DNA from: Actinoplanes subtropicus
Lineage (GTDB): Bacteria > Actinomycetota > Actinomycetes > Mycobacteriales > Micromonosporaceae
Assembly (NCBI RefSeq): GCF_000721705.1
Contig: NZ_JOJL01000027.1
Span: forward strand, 1 to 64,000
Direction: 5' to 3'
Length of the DNA stretch: 64,000 nucleotides
Below, piece by piece: positions 17,030-25,999 of the stretch. The notes under the pieces were generated by a model. The model saw only the letters and a program-made list of their open reading frames with translations. It ran no database searches and had not been told where the DNA came from. Position 1 is the stretch's first letter. Every line of letters begins with the position of its first letter. A program made the position numbers and the translations under genes.

Positions 17030-17623
17030 ATGCGGAGCTTTGAACTGACCGAGGCGCTGGCCGAGGTCCCCGGCCTTGACGTGTCGATCCGCCGGGGCGC
17101 TCTGCACATCCATGTGCCCGCCCTGGGCGACACAGCAACCCTGGATCCCGACGATGTGGTGGAGGCGGCGGACGTCTGGGTGCCCACCGGGCAACCGGCC
17201 GTGCAGCTCGACATCCGGCTCAACCGCGACATCCTCCCGCTCATCGTGACCGTCGACGACCTGGTCTTCACCCCGTCCTACGCGGACGATGTGATCGCCG
17301 AGGACACCGAACTGATCGTTCCCGCGATGCCGTCGCTGATCGCCTACTCCGAGATGCACCGCGACGTCCGCGCGCTGGGCAAGGCGATCGACACCGAGGA
17401 CCTCGACCCGCTGATGCTGGCCGCCACCCTGGTCGCCCACCGCTGCTTCCTGCGCGGCGCGATCCGGGTCGGCCTGTGGCCGGTGCGGGTGGCCGCGTGG
17501 TGGGAGTACACGAACTCCCGCACCCGCGAGACCATCCCGCTGCGCCCGGACCCGGTGTGGGACGAGCTGCTGGCGGACGTGGCCGAGGCAAGGGCGAAGA
17601 CGACCGATTCCGTACGAAGGTAG
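17030..17623 (+). CDS. Hypothetical soluble protein
   Basis: A 197-residue protein with no signal or membrane segment. It has strand-rich patterns in the first 100 residues (LDVSIRRGALHIHVPALGDTA, VQLDIRLNRDILPLIVTVDDLVF) and a helical C-terminus. No family was recognised. AAGGGA precedes the ATG at 17030 closely; a GTG at 17012 is an alternative start. It is divergent from the cellulase gene, so its promoter lies in the same 200-bp region as the CebR box. It is followed 9 bp later by the LURP-type gene. Confidence 0.65.
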   Translation: MRSFELTEALAEVPGLDVSIRRGALHIHVPALGDTATLDPDDVVEAADVWVPTGQPAVQLDIRLNRDILPLIVTVDDLVFTPSYADDVIAEDTELIVPAMPSLIAYSEMHRDVRALGKAIDTEDLDPLMLAATLVAHRCFLRGAIRVGLWPVRVAAWWEYTNSRTRETIPLRPDPVWDELLADVAEARAKTTDSVRR

Positions 17624-17632
17624 GTTGCTCGC

Positions 17633-18133
17633 ATGTTTGTGATCAGGGAGCGGTTCTTCGCGTTCGGCGACGACTTCGACGTGCTGGACGAGCACGGCAA
17701 CAAGGTCCTGCACGTGGACGGCAAGGTCTTCACGGTCCGCGACAAGGTGGTGATCGAGGACCTGAACGGCGACGAGGTGGCCTCGATCCACCGCCAGCTG
17801 ATCGCGCTGCGCCCGACCTACGAGATCCGGATCGGCGGCGAGAAGGCGGCCGAGGTCAAGAAGAAGCTCTTCACCCCGTTCCGGGAGAAGTTCACCATCG
17901 ACGTCCCGGGCCCCGACGACCTGGAGATGAAGGGCGATCTGCTCGACCACGAGTACGTGATCGAACAGGGTGGCCGGGAGGTGGCGGCGGTCTCGAAGCG
18001 CTGGCTGACCATCCGGGACACGTACGCGGTGCAGGTCTCCGCGGAGGTGGACCCGCTGCTGGTGATCGGGAGTGTGCTGGCGATGGATCTGGCGCTGGAG
18101 CGGGCCAACGAACACGCCGACACCGACGACTGA
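17633..18133 (+). CDS. LURP-one-related/YxjI family protein
   Basis: A 166-residue all-beta protein with the YxjI/LURP-one pattern of repeated strands: FAFGDDFDVLDEHGNKVLHVDGKVF, then RPTYEIRIGG and RWLTIRDTYAVQV. It ends with a short hydrophobic helix, PLLVIGSVLAMDLAL. The fold is tubby-like and may bind phosphoinositide-like or other lipids; no enzymatic role is known. It is probably co-transcribed with the hypothetical gene just upstream. Confidence 0.85.
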   Translation: MFVIRERFFAFGDDFDVLDEHGNKVLHVDGKVFTVRDKVVIEDLNGDEVASIHRQLIALRPTYEIRIGGEKAAEVKKKLFTPFREKFTIDVPGPDDLEMKGDLLDHEYVIEQGGREVAAVSKRWLTIRDTYAVQVSAEVDPLLVIGSVLAMDLALERANEHADTDD

Positions 18134-18145
18134 TGAGCCGGGCGT

Positions 18146-18164
18146 CAGCCGCCCGATGCGGCTG
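18146..18164. terminator. Hairpin between convergent genes
   Basis: CAGCCGC and GCGGCTG pair perfectly around a 5-nt loop in the 39-bp gap between the LURP-type gene and the convergent gene at 18173. The same gap holds two direct copies of CGGGCGTCAGCC, at 18139-18150 and 18165-18176. It probably works in both directions. Confidence 0.6.
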
Positions 18165-18172
18165 ATCGGGCG

Positions 18173-18541
18173 TCAGCCCTCCCAGTCGAGCTGGTGCTCG
18201 GGGACGCCGGCGGCGCGTCCGTGCGCGATCGCGGCGGCGCGGGTGTCGGTGTCCCCCGGCGCGTAACGGAAGATGGCCCCGGCGTAGACGATGACGCGGT
18301 CGGGGCCGTCGCGGAAGTCCGCATACCAGCCGCCGTCGGGGTTGAGCGCATCGGCGAGGGCGTGGGCGACCGCGTCGGCGTCGTCGGCCTCGAAGTCGAT
18401 GACCGTCCATATGCGGGGCTGGGCGGGACCGGCGGCGGTGCCCTGATCCAGGCGATAGACGCGGGTGATCCTGGTCGCGGGCGGGGCGAACTCGGCGCCC
18501 GGCCGGAGCCCGTCGCCGATGAGGGTGCCGGTGATTGCCAT
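18173..18541 (-). CDS. Hypothetical protein
   Basis: A 122-residue soluble protein with a mixed alpha/beta pattern (RIWTVIDFEADDADAVAHALADAL, GGWYADFRDGPDRVIVYAGAIFRY). It resembles small uncharacterised actinobacterial proteins; no function can be given. The ATG at 18541 has no Shine-Dalgarno sequence. A -10-like TAGCGT ends 7 nt before it on the minus strand, so the message is probably leaderless. The start MAITGTLIG is chosen for that reason. It is divergent from the P-loop gene at 18688. Confidence 0.65.
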   Translation of the reverse strand: MAITGTLIGDGLRPGAEFAPPATRITRVYRLDQGTAAGPAQPRIWTVIDFEADDADAVAHALADALNPDGGWYADFRDGPDRVIVYAGAIFRYAPGDTDTRAAAIAHGRAAGVPEHQLDWEG

Positions 18542-18687
18542 GGGAGGGACGCTAGCCCGGGGGTACGACAGAAACGGCTGCGTGCGGCGGTGTCGCCGGG
18601 CTCGGCTGTTCGGGCGATTCATGACCTTCGCTCCCCGCTGATAGCTTCCGGCTGATTCGGGCGGCGGTGAGCGTGGCATGAGCGGGG

Positions 18688-19587
18688 ATGGGTGGGGTGC
18701 CGGGCATGTGGGAAGCGGTCGGGAAGCGCTGGCAGCACGCGGTTCGATCGGCACATGACGTGCGCGATCCGGGGACCGAGATGAAGAGCGTGCGCTGGTG
18801 GGACCGGCGCCAGTTGAGCGGAACCATCGCGATCACGGGCAGCCGCGGCGCCGGCAAGTCGGTGCTGCGGGACGCGCTCCTCAACCGCATCGGGCACTAC
18901 TACGTGCCGCCGGACAAGAGTCTGGACGCCGAGAAGAGCCGCGCCGTGCTGGCGCGCAGCCGGATCAAGAGGCGGCTGGGCGTGGTGGTCGTTCCCGGGC
19001 AGGAATCCAGGGAGCGGACGAGGGCGCTCGACCAGATGTTCGACGCCAAGCTCGGCCGGTCGCCGATCGGGCTCATCCATGTGGTCTGCTGGGGACACAA
19101 CGACCCGCAGGGCGCGAGCGAGCGCCGCGCGGCCCTGGAGGAGATCGTGGCCGGCGGGAAGACGGTCGACCTCGAAGCGGTGCTGGACTACAACCGGTAC
19201 GCGGAGCTCGCCGACTTCCGGGAGGTCTGCGACAAGGTACGCGAGGTCTGGGCCCGGCATCCCTCGATGTGGCTGATCATCGCGGTGGCGCAGACCCACC
19301 TGTATTGGAACCGGATCGACGAGGCGTCGAAGTACTACGTGCCGCGGGAGGACGCCGGGGCCGATCCGGACGACGAGTCCGCGTTCCGGAAGGCTCTGCG
19401 GGACCTGGTCGAGGACATGCGGAAGCCCGAGCAGTCGCGGGTCGCCATCCTCCCGGTGGCCAGCTATCCCCAGGAGTACCGGTTCGCCGCCCGGCTGCCC
19501 CCGGTCCGGCCCGTTCTGACTCCGGCGGAGAGCCGCAACTTGATGGGTACCTTCAACGCGACCCTGGGAGAGTTCTGTGCGGGATAG
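18688..19587 (+). CDS. Ras-like P-loop NTPase of unknown role
   Basis: A 299-residue protein with Walker A GSRGAGKS (51-58) and, after VVVV, a PGQE motif (103-106) like the switch-II DxxGQE of small GTPases. IGLIHVVCWGHND and WLIIAVAQTHLYW occupy the places of later core strands. No clear NKxD motif is seen, so base specificity is uncertain. GTG-start and overlap structure link it to two small membrane-protein genes downstream, forming a tight cassette. Starts at 18706 or 18781 are possible. It may act as a switch that works at the membrane; this is inference. Confidence 0.75.
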   Translation: MGGVPGMWEAVGKRWQHAVRSAHDVRDPGTEMKSVRWWDRRQLSGTIAITGSRGAGKSVLRDALLNRIGHYYVPPDKSLDAEKSRAVLARSRIKRRLGVVVVPGQESRERTRALDQMFDAKLGRSPIGLIHVVCWGHNDPQGASERRAALEEIVAGGKTVDLEAVLDYNRYAELADFREVCDKVREVWARHPSMWLIIAVAQTHLYWNRIDEASKYYVPREDAGADPDDESAFRKALRDLVEDMRKPEQSRVAILPVASYPQEYRFAARLPPVRPVLTPAESRNLMGTFNATLGEFCAG

Positions 19588-20017
19588 CGAGACCGAACAG
19601 ACCACGACGGCCGAGTTCGACGCGGCGCTCGCCCATGCCGAGCGGCTGCTCGGGACCGTCCGTGACCTGCGCCGTGCGATCAGCCGCCTGCGACTCGCCG
19701 AGATCGCCGCCGCGGCCGCCTGGGTTCTCGCCTGCGCACTCGTCCGCACCGGATCGGCGTCGTCGCGCACCGATGCCCTCCTGGTGGTCGCCGTGATCAC
19801 GTACGCCGGCCTCGCCCTCGCGGTCGAAACGCTCGGGGTCCGCCCGCTGGTGCCGCGGATCCGGCGGGACGAACGCTCCATGATCGAGTTGGTCGACACG
19901 CTGCGTGAGCTCTCGCCCCACCTGGCGCGCCGGGAGGGGTGGAGCGGCATGCGGCAGAACCTGGTACGCACCCGGCTGGGACAGTTCCCGATCGGCGTCC
20001 CCCGGGAGTCCCGGTGA
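19577..20017 (+). CDS. Small membrane protein of the P-loop cassette
   Basis: A 146-residue protein with an N-terminal helical, charged region (about 1-40, FDAALAHAERLLGTVRDLRRAISRLR). Two transmembrane helices follow at about 41-60 and 67-87, then a C-terminal cytoplasmic tail with REGWSGMRQNLVR. The GTG at 19577 overlaps the NTPase gene by 11 nt. No family was recognised. Its coupling to the NTPase suggests a membrane anchor or receptor. Confidence 0.7.
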   Translation: MRDSETEQTTTAEFDAALAHAERLLGTVRDLRRAISRLRLAEIAAAAAWVLACALVRTGSASSRTDALLVVAVITYAGLALAVETLGVRPLVPRIRRDERSMIELVDTLRELSPHLARREGWSGMRQNLVRTRLGQFPIGVPRESR

Positions 20018-20364
20018 GCCCGTCGCGGCCCGCGACGGGCGGCGAGGGCCGGTGGACCTGGGTCGCGCGCACCGCCGACGCCTATTCGCTGATCTCGGCG
20101 ACCGGATCGGCGATCCTGGTCACGGTGGCCTTCCTGGCGCCGGGCCTCAATCGCCGCGCGACGCAGGTCCTGCTGGCCGGCCTGACCGTGATGGTGGTCG
20201 GCGGGGCACTGTTGATCAGAGCGTTGATCGAACGGGGTGATCCCATGGTCGCCTGCGACCCCCGGCGCAACCGGCGGCTGACCCTGCGGCTGTGGTCCGG
20301 CGTCGCCCTGGCATTGGGCGGCACGGCCGTGTGGATCCCCACGGTGGTGGCCCTCGGGAGCTGA
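20014..20364 (+). CDS. Small membrane protein, third gene of the P-loop cassette
   Basis: A 116-residue protein with three predicted transmembrane helices (about 27-45, 52-72 and 92-114) and a short basic loop DPRRNRRLTLR between the last two. The GTG at 20014 overlaps the previous stop as GTGA. It ends 3 bp before the convergent MFS gene stop. No homologue was recognised from sequence alone. Confidence 0.7.
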   Translation: MSPSRPATGGEGRWTWVARTADAYSLISATGSAILVTVAFLAPGLNRRATQVLLAGLTVMVVGGALLIRALIERGDPMVACDPRRNRRLTLRLWSGVALALGGTAVWIPTVVALGS

Positions 20365-20367
20365 GCT

Positions 20368-21651
20368 TCATCGTCCGGCGGCCCCGGGAGCTTCCGCGTC
20401 GGACGGTCCCGGGGACCCGCCGGGATGGGGCGACCCGCCGGGATGGGGCGTCCCGGCAAGCCGGCGAATCGCGGGCGTGACAAGGCAACCGGTCGCGGCG
20501 GCGGAGACCAGCGCGGCGGCCGCGAGCACGGCGCGGGAGCCGAACGCGGCCGCCGCCAGCCCGCCGGCGAAGGCGCCCGCCGTGGTGGCGCCGTAGGAGA
20601 TGGTCTTGACGACGGCGTTGACGCGGCCGAGCAGGGCGGGCGGGGTGATCGCCTGGCGGATCGCGATCGAGTGCAGGTTGAACAGGCCCGAGCCGGCGCC
20701 GGCCAGTGCCGAGCCGAGCAGGACCAGCGGCAAGCCGTGGGAGAGGGCGACGGCGCCGATGCCCAGCGCGCCGATCAGGGAGGCCGCGATGACCACCCGG
20801 CCGGCGCCGAGGCGGGTGGCCGCGCCGGGGCTGACCAGGGCGCCGAGCAGGAATCCGCAGCCGGTCGCGGCCACCGCCAGGCCGGCCGCGGCGGGGCCCC
20901 GGCCGAGCGTGCGCACGACGAACAGCAGCAGCGCGGTCTGGAAGGCCTGGGCGGCGACGTTGTTCGCGGCCAGATAGAGGGTCAGCGGCCGGACATATCG
21001 GTCGCGGCGCAGCCAGCCCCAGCCGGCGGTCAGGGCTCGCTCCCGGCTGGCGGGTGGTGCGGCCCGCCGGGAGCCGCGCTCCCCGCGGTTGATCGCGGTC
21101 AGCGTGGCGCCGATCCCGAACGACACGGCGTCCAGCGCGATGACCGCCGGCGCCGAGAGGGCCGCCACCAGTGCGCCGCCGACCGCCGGGCCCAGCAGGG
21201 AGGCTCCGGCGTGGGACGACTCGACCGCTCGGTTGGCGGCGGGCAACTGGGACGGCCCGGCCACCAACTCGGGGACTACGGACAGGTAGGCCACCTCGTG
21301 CGCCATCGTCGCCAGGCCGATCGCGAAGACCAGGGTGACCAGGCCGCCCAGCGGAAGGGTGACGCCGGCCAGCGCGACGGCCGCGGTGAGCGGGAGGCGG
21401 ACGGCGTCGGCGGCCAGCAGCAGGCGGCGGCGGGAGACCCGGTCGGCGAGCAGGCCGATCGGGATCGCGAAGAGCAGGAACGGCAGGGTCTGGGCGGCGC
21501 GCAGGACGCCGACGAAGGTGTCGGAGGCGTGCCGGGTCTCGATCACCAGCAGCGGGAGCGCCACCACGGACAGGGCGGAACCGGCCGCGCTGATCGTGTC
21601 GCCGGCCCAGAACAGGCGGAACCGGCGAAGCGCCCACACCCCCGCTGCCAC
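20368..21651 (-). CDS. MFS transporter (enterobactin-exporter/macrolide-efflux-like)
   Basis: A 427-residue major facilitator with twelve hydrophobic segments. It has the motif-A-like loop GLLADRVSRRRLLLAAD between helices 2 and 3, and the MFS_3-type pattern WAGDTISAAGSALSVVALPLLV at the N-terminus. Such proteins export siderophores or macrolides. The GTG at 21651 is a best guess; GTG 21639 is an alternative. The C-terminal tail contains a duplicated PHPGGSPG-type segment encoded by an 18-bp direct repeat near 20417-20450. It lies 38 bp downstream of the GH2 gene. Confidence 0.85.
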   Translation of the reverse strand: MAAGVWALRRFRLFWAGDTISAAGSALSVVALPLLVIETRHASDTFVGVLRAAQTLPFLLFAIPIGLLADRVSRRRLLLAADAVRLPLTAAVALAGVTLPLGGLVTLVFAIGLATMAHEVAYLSVVPELVAGPSQLPAANRAVESSHAGASLLGPAVGGALVAALSAPAVIALDAVSFGIGATLTAINRGERGSRRAAPPASRERALTAGWGWLRRDRYVRPLTLYLAANNVAAQAFQTALLLFVVRTLGRGPAAAGLAVAATGCGFLLGALVSPGAATRLGAGRVVIAASLIGALGIGAVALSHGLPLVLLGSALAGAGSGLFNLHSIAIRQAITPPALLGRVNAVVKTISYGATTAGAFAGGLAAAAFGSRAVLAAAALVSAAATGCLVTPAIRRLAGTPHPGGSPHPGGSPGPSDAEAPGAAGR

Positions 21652-21689
21652 CCGTTCAGCGAAACAGGCGGCAGCGGTGGGCGCATCTT

Positions 21690-24200
21690 CTACTGGCCCG
21701 AGGCGTAGAGCTGGGCGATCTCGGCGGCGCTCAGCGCGCGGTCGTACAGGTGGACCTGGTCGACCGTGCCGTCGAGGAAGTCGACCTGGTTGCCGCCGTA
21801 CTTGCCGCGGCCGATCACCGTGTTGCCGGTCGGGGCGGCTTGCGGCAGGCAGGCGCCCGCGGTGCCGGCCAGTTGCCCGTCGACGTACAGCCGCAGTTCG
21901 CCTTTGACCGTGTCGCGCACGCCGGTCAGGTGGTACCAGCGGCCTGCTTCGGGTTTGACCGGCGCCAGCGCGCGGACGCCCGCGAAGCTCATCGCGAAGC
22001 GCTGGTCGGCGCCGGAGTACTGCAGGTAGAAGTCGCTGTTCGAGGGGCCGTCCTGGCTGACGACGGTCTGGAACGCGCCGTCCACCTTGTCGAGCTTGAC
22101 CCACGCGGCGACGGAGTAGTCCGACGCCGTGTTCAGCACCGGCCCGCCGGCGTCGAGAAAACCACCATTGAGGTGTACGGCCTGGCCCGTGTGCCCGCCG
22201 GCGAAGGGCGCGTCACCGACCGCCGTCAGCGAGCCGTAGTCGCCGTCGAGCGGCCAGAACGCTATCCCGGTCAGGCCCGGCGTTCCGGCCGGCGGCTGCG
22301 GCACGGTCGCCCCGCTGCCGTCCGCCGTCCTGATGATCTTCTGGTTGACGGCCCGGACCTGGGCGAGGTCCATCTTGGCGACCTGCCGGTCGTACGTGAA
22401 GAAGCCGTTGAGCTCGGCCTCCACGTCGGTGATCTGGGTGTAGATCGCCGCGCTGATCCCGCAGTACTCGGCCGAGGTGATCACCGCTTGCTGGTTGGCC
22501 ACGTACTTCGAGGTCAGCGCGTCCGAGTCGGGTTCCATCTCGTACGCCTGGCCGTCGCCGAACCACATGTGGTTGGCGGTCCTGAGGCCGAAGCCGCCGT
22601 GCTCGCCGTCGATCGCGACCCGGTTGCCGGAGGGTGCGGGCGAGGCCGGGCCGAGGTACTGGTGGAAGTCGATCACGTCGCCGGCGCCCGAGTCGCCATG
22701 TGAGTTGCAGCAGTTCACCCCGCTGTGCGCGTCCACCAGCCGGGACGGGTCCTGGGTCTTGACCTCGGTGGCGATCCGGCCGGTGTCGTCCCGGCTCCAC
22801 TCGCCCCAGCCCTCGTTGAACGGGATCCAGGCGACGATCGACGTCCAGGACTGGTGTTCGCGGACCATCTCGTGCAGCTCGGACTCGAACTGCGCGCGCC
22901 AGTCGGCCGGGATCGGGCCGGTGCCGGCGGCCGGCATGTCCTGCCAGACCAGCAGGCCGAGCCGGTCGGCCCAGTAGTACCAGCGGTCGGGTTCGACCTT
23001 GATGTGCTTGCGGACGGCGTTGAAGCCCATCGCCTTGTCCTGCTGCAGGTCCCATTTCAGTGCGTCGTCGGTGGGCGCGGTGTACAGGCCGTCCGGCCAG
23101 AAGCCCTGGTCGAGGTTGGCCAGGTTGAACAGGATCTTGCCGTTCAGGGTGATCCGGCGCTTGCCGTCGGCGCCGAGGGCGGTGCCGATCTCGCGCATGC
23201 CGAAGTACGATCCGACCGCGTCGACCGTTTTCTCGCCGTCGAGTAGTTGAACCGACAAGTCGTACAAATACGGATTATCGGGTGACCACAGGCGGGCATG
23301 CGGCATCGGCAGGGTCAGGTCGGTGCCGGCGGCGCCGGTGACCGATCCGCCGCCGCGAGCGACGGCCCGCACGCGGAGTCCCGTACCGCCGAGTGTGTTG
23401 ACCTTGATCTTGAGGTTTCCGGCCGAGACCGAGGGCGTCAGGGTCAGCGAGGCGATGCTCGCGGCCGGCACCGGCTCCATCCAGACCGTCCGCCAGATGC
23501 CGGAACTGCCCTGGTAGAAGATGCCGTGATCGCTGGCGCGGCGCTGCTTGCCGATCGGCTGGCCGGTCGCGTCGGTCAGGTCCTCGGCCCAGACGATCAG
23601 CTCCTGCGGCCCGCTCGCGCTGAGCGCGGCCGTGACATCGGCGTCGAAGCCGTCGTACCCGCCGCGGTGCGTGGCGACCTGCGTGCCGTTCACGAACACC
23701 TTGGCGTCGTAGTCGACCGCGCCGAAGTGCAGTTGCAGGCGATTGCCGCCGCCGACGTGCCACCCGGGCGGCACGGTGAACGTGCGGCGGTACCACATCC
23801 GGTCCTCGTGCCGCTGGATGCCGGAAAGAGCACTTTCGATGGGGTACGGGACGAGCACGCGTTCCCCGAGCGTCCTACCGGCCGGCACCGGCTCGCCGAC
23901 GGCGGCCCGGCCGAACTCCCAGACGCCGTTGAGGTTCTGCCAGCGGGCGCGGGTGAGTTGCGGACGGGGATATTCGGGCAACGCGTTGCCCGGACCTACC
24001 CGGCCGGTCCAGGGCGTGGCGAGCGGCGGGATGCCGGCGTGCCAGCCGTCGGCGGCCCGGATCACCGGCGGGGGCTGCGGAGCGACGGCGGCTTGCAGCG
24101 AGTCGAATGCCGAGGCGGAGGCGGACGAGGCGACGCTGAGCAGCAGGACGATGGCGGACCCGGCGGCGAGCAGCCAGCGGCCGCGGACACGTGTTCTCAC
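21690..24200 (-). CDS. Secreted GH2-family glycoside hydrolase with C-terminal LamG domain
   Basis: An 836-residue exported protein. Signal peptide at 1-30 (AAGSAIVLLLSVASSASASA), then a GH2 sugar-binding domain (WYRRTFTVP, GGYDGFDADVT), an immunoglobulin-like domain and the TIM barrel. The acid/base is the Glu of PFNEGWGEW and the likely nucleophile is the Glu of IDGEHGGFG. The last about 160 residues form a LamG/concanavalin-like domain ending in DRALSAAEIAQLYASGQ. The likely substrate is a beta-galactoside, beta-mannoside or beta-glucuronide of plant material. The GTG at 24200 follows GAAGGGAA. Confidence 0.9.
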   Translation of the reverse strand: MRTRVRGRWLLAAGSAIVLLLSVASSASASAFDSLQAAVAPQPPPVIRAADGWHAGIPPLATPWTGRVGPGNALPEYPRPQLTRARWQNLNGVWEFGRAAVGEPVPAGRTLGERVLVPYPIESALSGIQRHEDRMWYRRTFTVPPGWHVGGGNRLQLHFGAVDYDAKVFVNGTQVATHRGGYDGFDADVTAALSASGPQELIVWAEDLTDATGQPIGKQRRASDHGIFYQGSSGIWRTVWMEPVPAASIASLTLTPSVSAGNLKIKVNTLGGTGLRVRAVARGGGSVTGAAGTDLTLPMPHARLWSPDNPYLYDLSVQLLDGEKTVDAVGSYFGMREIGTALGADGKRRITLNGKILFNLANLDQGFWPDGLYTAPTDDALKWDLQQDKAMGFNAVRKHIKVEPDRWYYWADRLGLLVWQDMPAAGTGPIPADWRAQFESELHEMVREHQSWTSIVAWIPFNEGWGEWSRDDTGRIATEVKTQDPSRLVDAHSGVNCCNSHGDSGAGDVIDFHQYLGPASPAPSGNRVAIDGEHGGFGLRTANHMWFGDGQAYEMEPDSDALTSKYVANQQAVITSAEYCGISAAIYTQITDVEAELNGFFTYDRQVAKMDLAQVRAVNQKIIRTADGSGATVPQPPAGTPGLTGIAFWPLDGDYGSLTAVGDAPFAGGHTGQAVHLNGGFLDAGGPVLNTASDYSVAAWVKLDKVDGAFQTVVSQDGPSNSDFYLQYSGADQRFAMSFAGVRALAPVKPEAGRWYHLTGVRDTVKGELRLYVDGQLAGTAGACLPQAAPTGNTVIGRGKYGGNQVDFLDGTVDQVHLYDRALSAAEIAQLYASGQ

Positions 24201-24357
24201 GCGCGGAATTCCCTTCGGAGAGGAAGAGGTTTCATCACCATCTATGCCCGAGCGGCGGTCCGCAACCCAACTGCGACCGAGCCCGGGACCCCGGCCCCTC
24301 AACCGTCGCGGCCGACTGCCGACTCGTTATGCCGTGACAGTGAGCGTGAGCAGCGAG

Positions 24358-25860
24358 ATGCGACCGGGGGGCGCAGTCCTGGATTCGCCGGATCATTCCG
24401 GCGATCCGCAGGACGCGCTGCTTGCCGACCTGGTCGGCTTCATGACCAAGGACACTCCGTCGGTACAGCACGTGCTCAACCTGGCCGTGCCCTATCTGCA
24501 GGCCGCCTCCGGGTTGACCGCCGCGACCGTCTTCGAGCTGGACTCGGAGACCGGCCTGCTGAATCCGACCGCGCGCCTCGGCGAACCGGGCGGCCGTGAC
24601 ATGATCACCGCGGGCAAGGTGTTCCGGATGGCCGCCGGCGCGAAGCCGCTGGTCGACGGCGAGCGGATGGCGGTGCGACTGCGCATCGGCGGGCAGACCG
24701 TCGGCGTGCTGCTGCTCACCGGCCCGCATCTCGACCTGCTCCGGCTGGACGTCGTCTACCCGCTGGCCTTGCACTTCGCGACCACCCTGCAGGGGCTGGC
24801 CGCGGAGAAGCAGCGGCAGTTCCTCGCGCACACGTCGGGGATCATCCGGCGCCTGTTCGAGCAGGGCATGGAGGCCACCACCGTCGACGAGGCGGCCCGC
24901 ATCCTGGTCGCGTCGGCCGCCGAGGCGTTCCGCACGGACCACGCCGCGATCGGGCTCGTCGACCACGAGGGCCGGATCCGGTACATGCACAGCGTCGGCC
25001 TGGAGGACGGCGACGCCAAGCTCGCCCACCTGATCGGCACCCAGGCCTCGGACGCGCCGGTGTGGAAGGCCACCGCGGACGGCAAGCCCGCCCTGGTCGC
25101 CGACGCCACGAATGTCGCGGCGCTGCCGGACGGGGTCATCAGGCAGATGGGCATGAAGTCGTACGTGGCGATCCCGATCAAGTCGTCCCAGGGCGCGGTC
25201 GGCCTGATCATGTGCGGCGACGGCGCCGGCCGGGAGTGGACCAGCCGCGACCGCATCCTCGCCGAGCAGCTCTCGGTCGAGGGCGGCCTGATCGTGGACA
25301 GCGCCGGGATGCGGCAGGCCGCCCAGGCGCACGTGGCCCAGCTGTCCCACCAGGCGTTCCACGACTCGCTGACCGGGCTGCCGAACCGGTCGTACCTGCT
25401 CGAACGGGCCGAACAGGCGGTCGAGCTGGCCGGAGCGACCGGCACCCGTACGGCGCTGATGCTGCTCGACCTGAACGGCTTCAAGGAGGTCAACGACACC
25501 GCCGGGCACCAGACCGGCGACGCCCTCCTGCAGCAGGTGGCGAAGCGGCTGCTCGGCGCGGTCCGCGAGGTCGACGTGGTGTCCCGGCTGGGCGGCGACG
25601 AGTTCGCCATCCTGCTGACCCGCGACCCGGACGAGAAGGTGGCGACCGCGGTGGCCGACCGGATCGTGGACCGGCTGCGCGAGCCGTTCACCATCGAGGG
25701 CAAACAGGTGCAGATCGGCGGCAGCGTGGGCATCGCGCTGTTCCCGGACGACGCCGACTCCTACGACGAGCTCATGCGCGGTGCCGACGAGGCGATGTAC
25801 GACGCCAAGCGGGACACCAAGCGGTTCGGCGGCGGTTTCCGGCGCGCCCAGCGGGTCTGA
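24358..25860 (+). CDS. GAF-GGDEF diguanylate cyclase
   Basis: A 500-residue cytoplasmic protein. The N-terminal 130 residues form a GAF-like sensor, about 150-310 a second GAF domain, and about 330-495 a GGDEF domain with an intact active site (RLGGDEFAILL). An RxxD inhibitory site (REVD) sits five residues upstream, so it should make c-di-GMP and be inhibited by its product. It lacks an EAL domain. The start is uncertain: ATG 24358 is weakly supported and GTG codons at 24334, 24340 and 24346 are in frame. It is divergent from the GH2 gene. Confidence 0.9.
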   Translation: MRPGGAVLDSPDHSGDPQDALLADLVGFMTKDTPSVQHVLNLAVPYLQAASGLTAATVFELDSETGLLNPTARLGEPGGRDMITAGKVFRMAAGAKPLVDGERMAVRLRIGGQTVGVLLLTGPHLDLLRLDVVYPLALHFATTLQGLAAEKQRQFLAHTSGIIRRLFEQGMEATTVDEAARILVASAAEAFRTDHAAIGLVDHEGRIRYMHSVGLEDGDAKLAHLIGTQASDAPVWKATADGKPALVADATNVAALPDGVIRQMGMKSYVAIPIKSSQGAVGLIMCGDGAGREWTSRDRILAEQLSVEGGLIVDSAGMRQAAQAHVAQLSHQAFHDSLTGLPNRSYLLERAEQAVELAGATGTRTALMLLDLNGFKEVNDTAGHQTGDALLQQVAKRLLGAVREVDVVSRLGGDEFAILLTRDPDEKVATAVADRIVDRLREPFTIEGKQVQIGGSVGIALFPDDADSYDELMRGADEAMYDAKRDTKRFGGGFRRAQRV

Positions 25861-25999
25861 CTGCCCGATTTATCCGGCATTTGCCTATCGTCGGACAAAG
25901 TGTTCAGCAGCCTGGCGGCGATCTCGGCCGCCGCGGTGATCAGCCGGTCGTTCAGGGCCCGGGACAACTCCCGGTCCTGGACGGCCGGCCGGCCGCATG

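Noticed and set aside
24330-24360. BldD operator upstream of the GGDEF gene (GTGACAGTGAGC)
   Set aside because: Only one half-site is present; no GTCAC follows.
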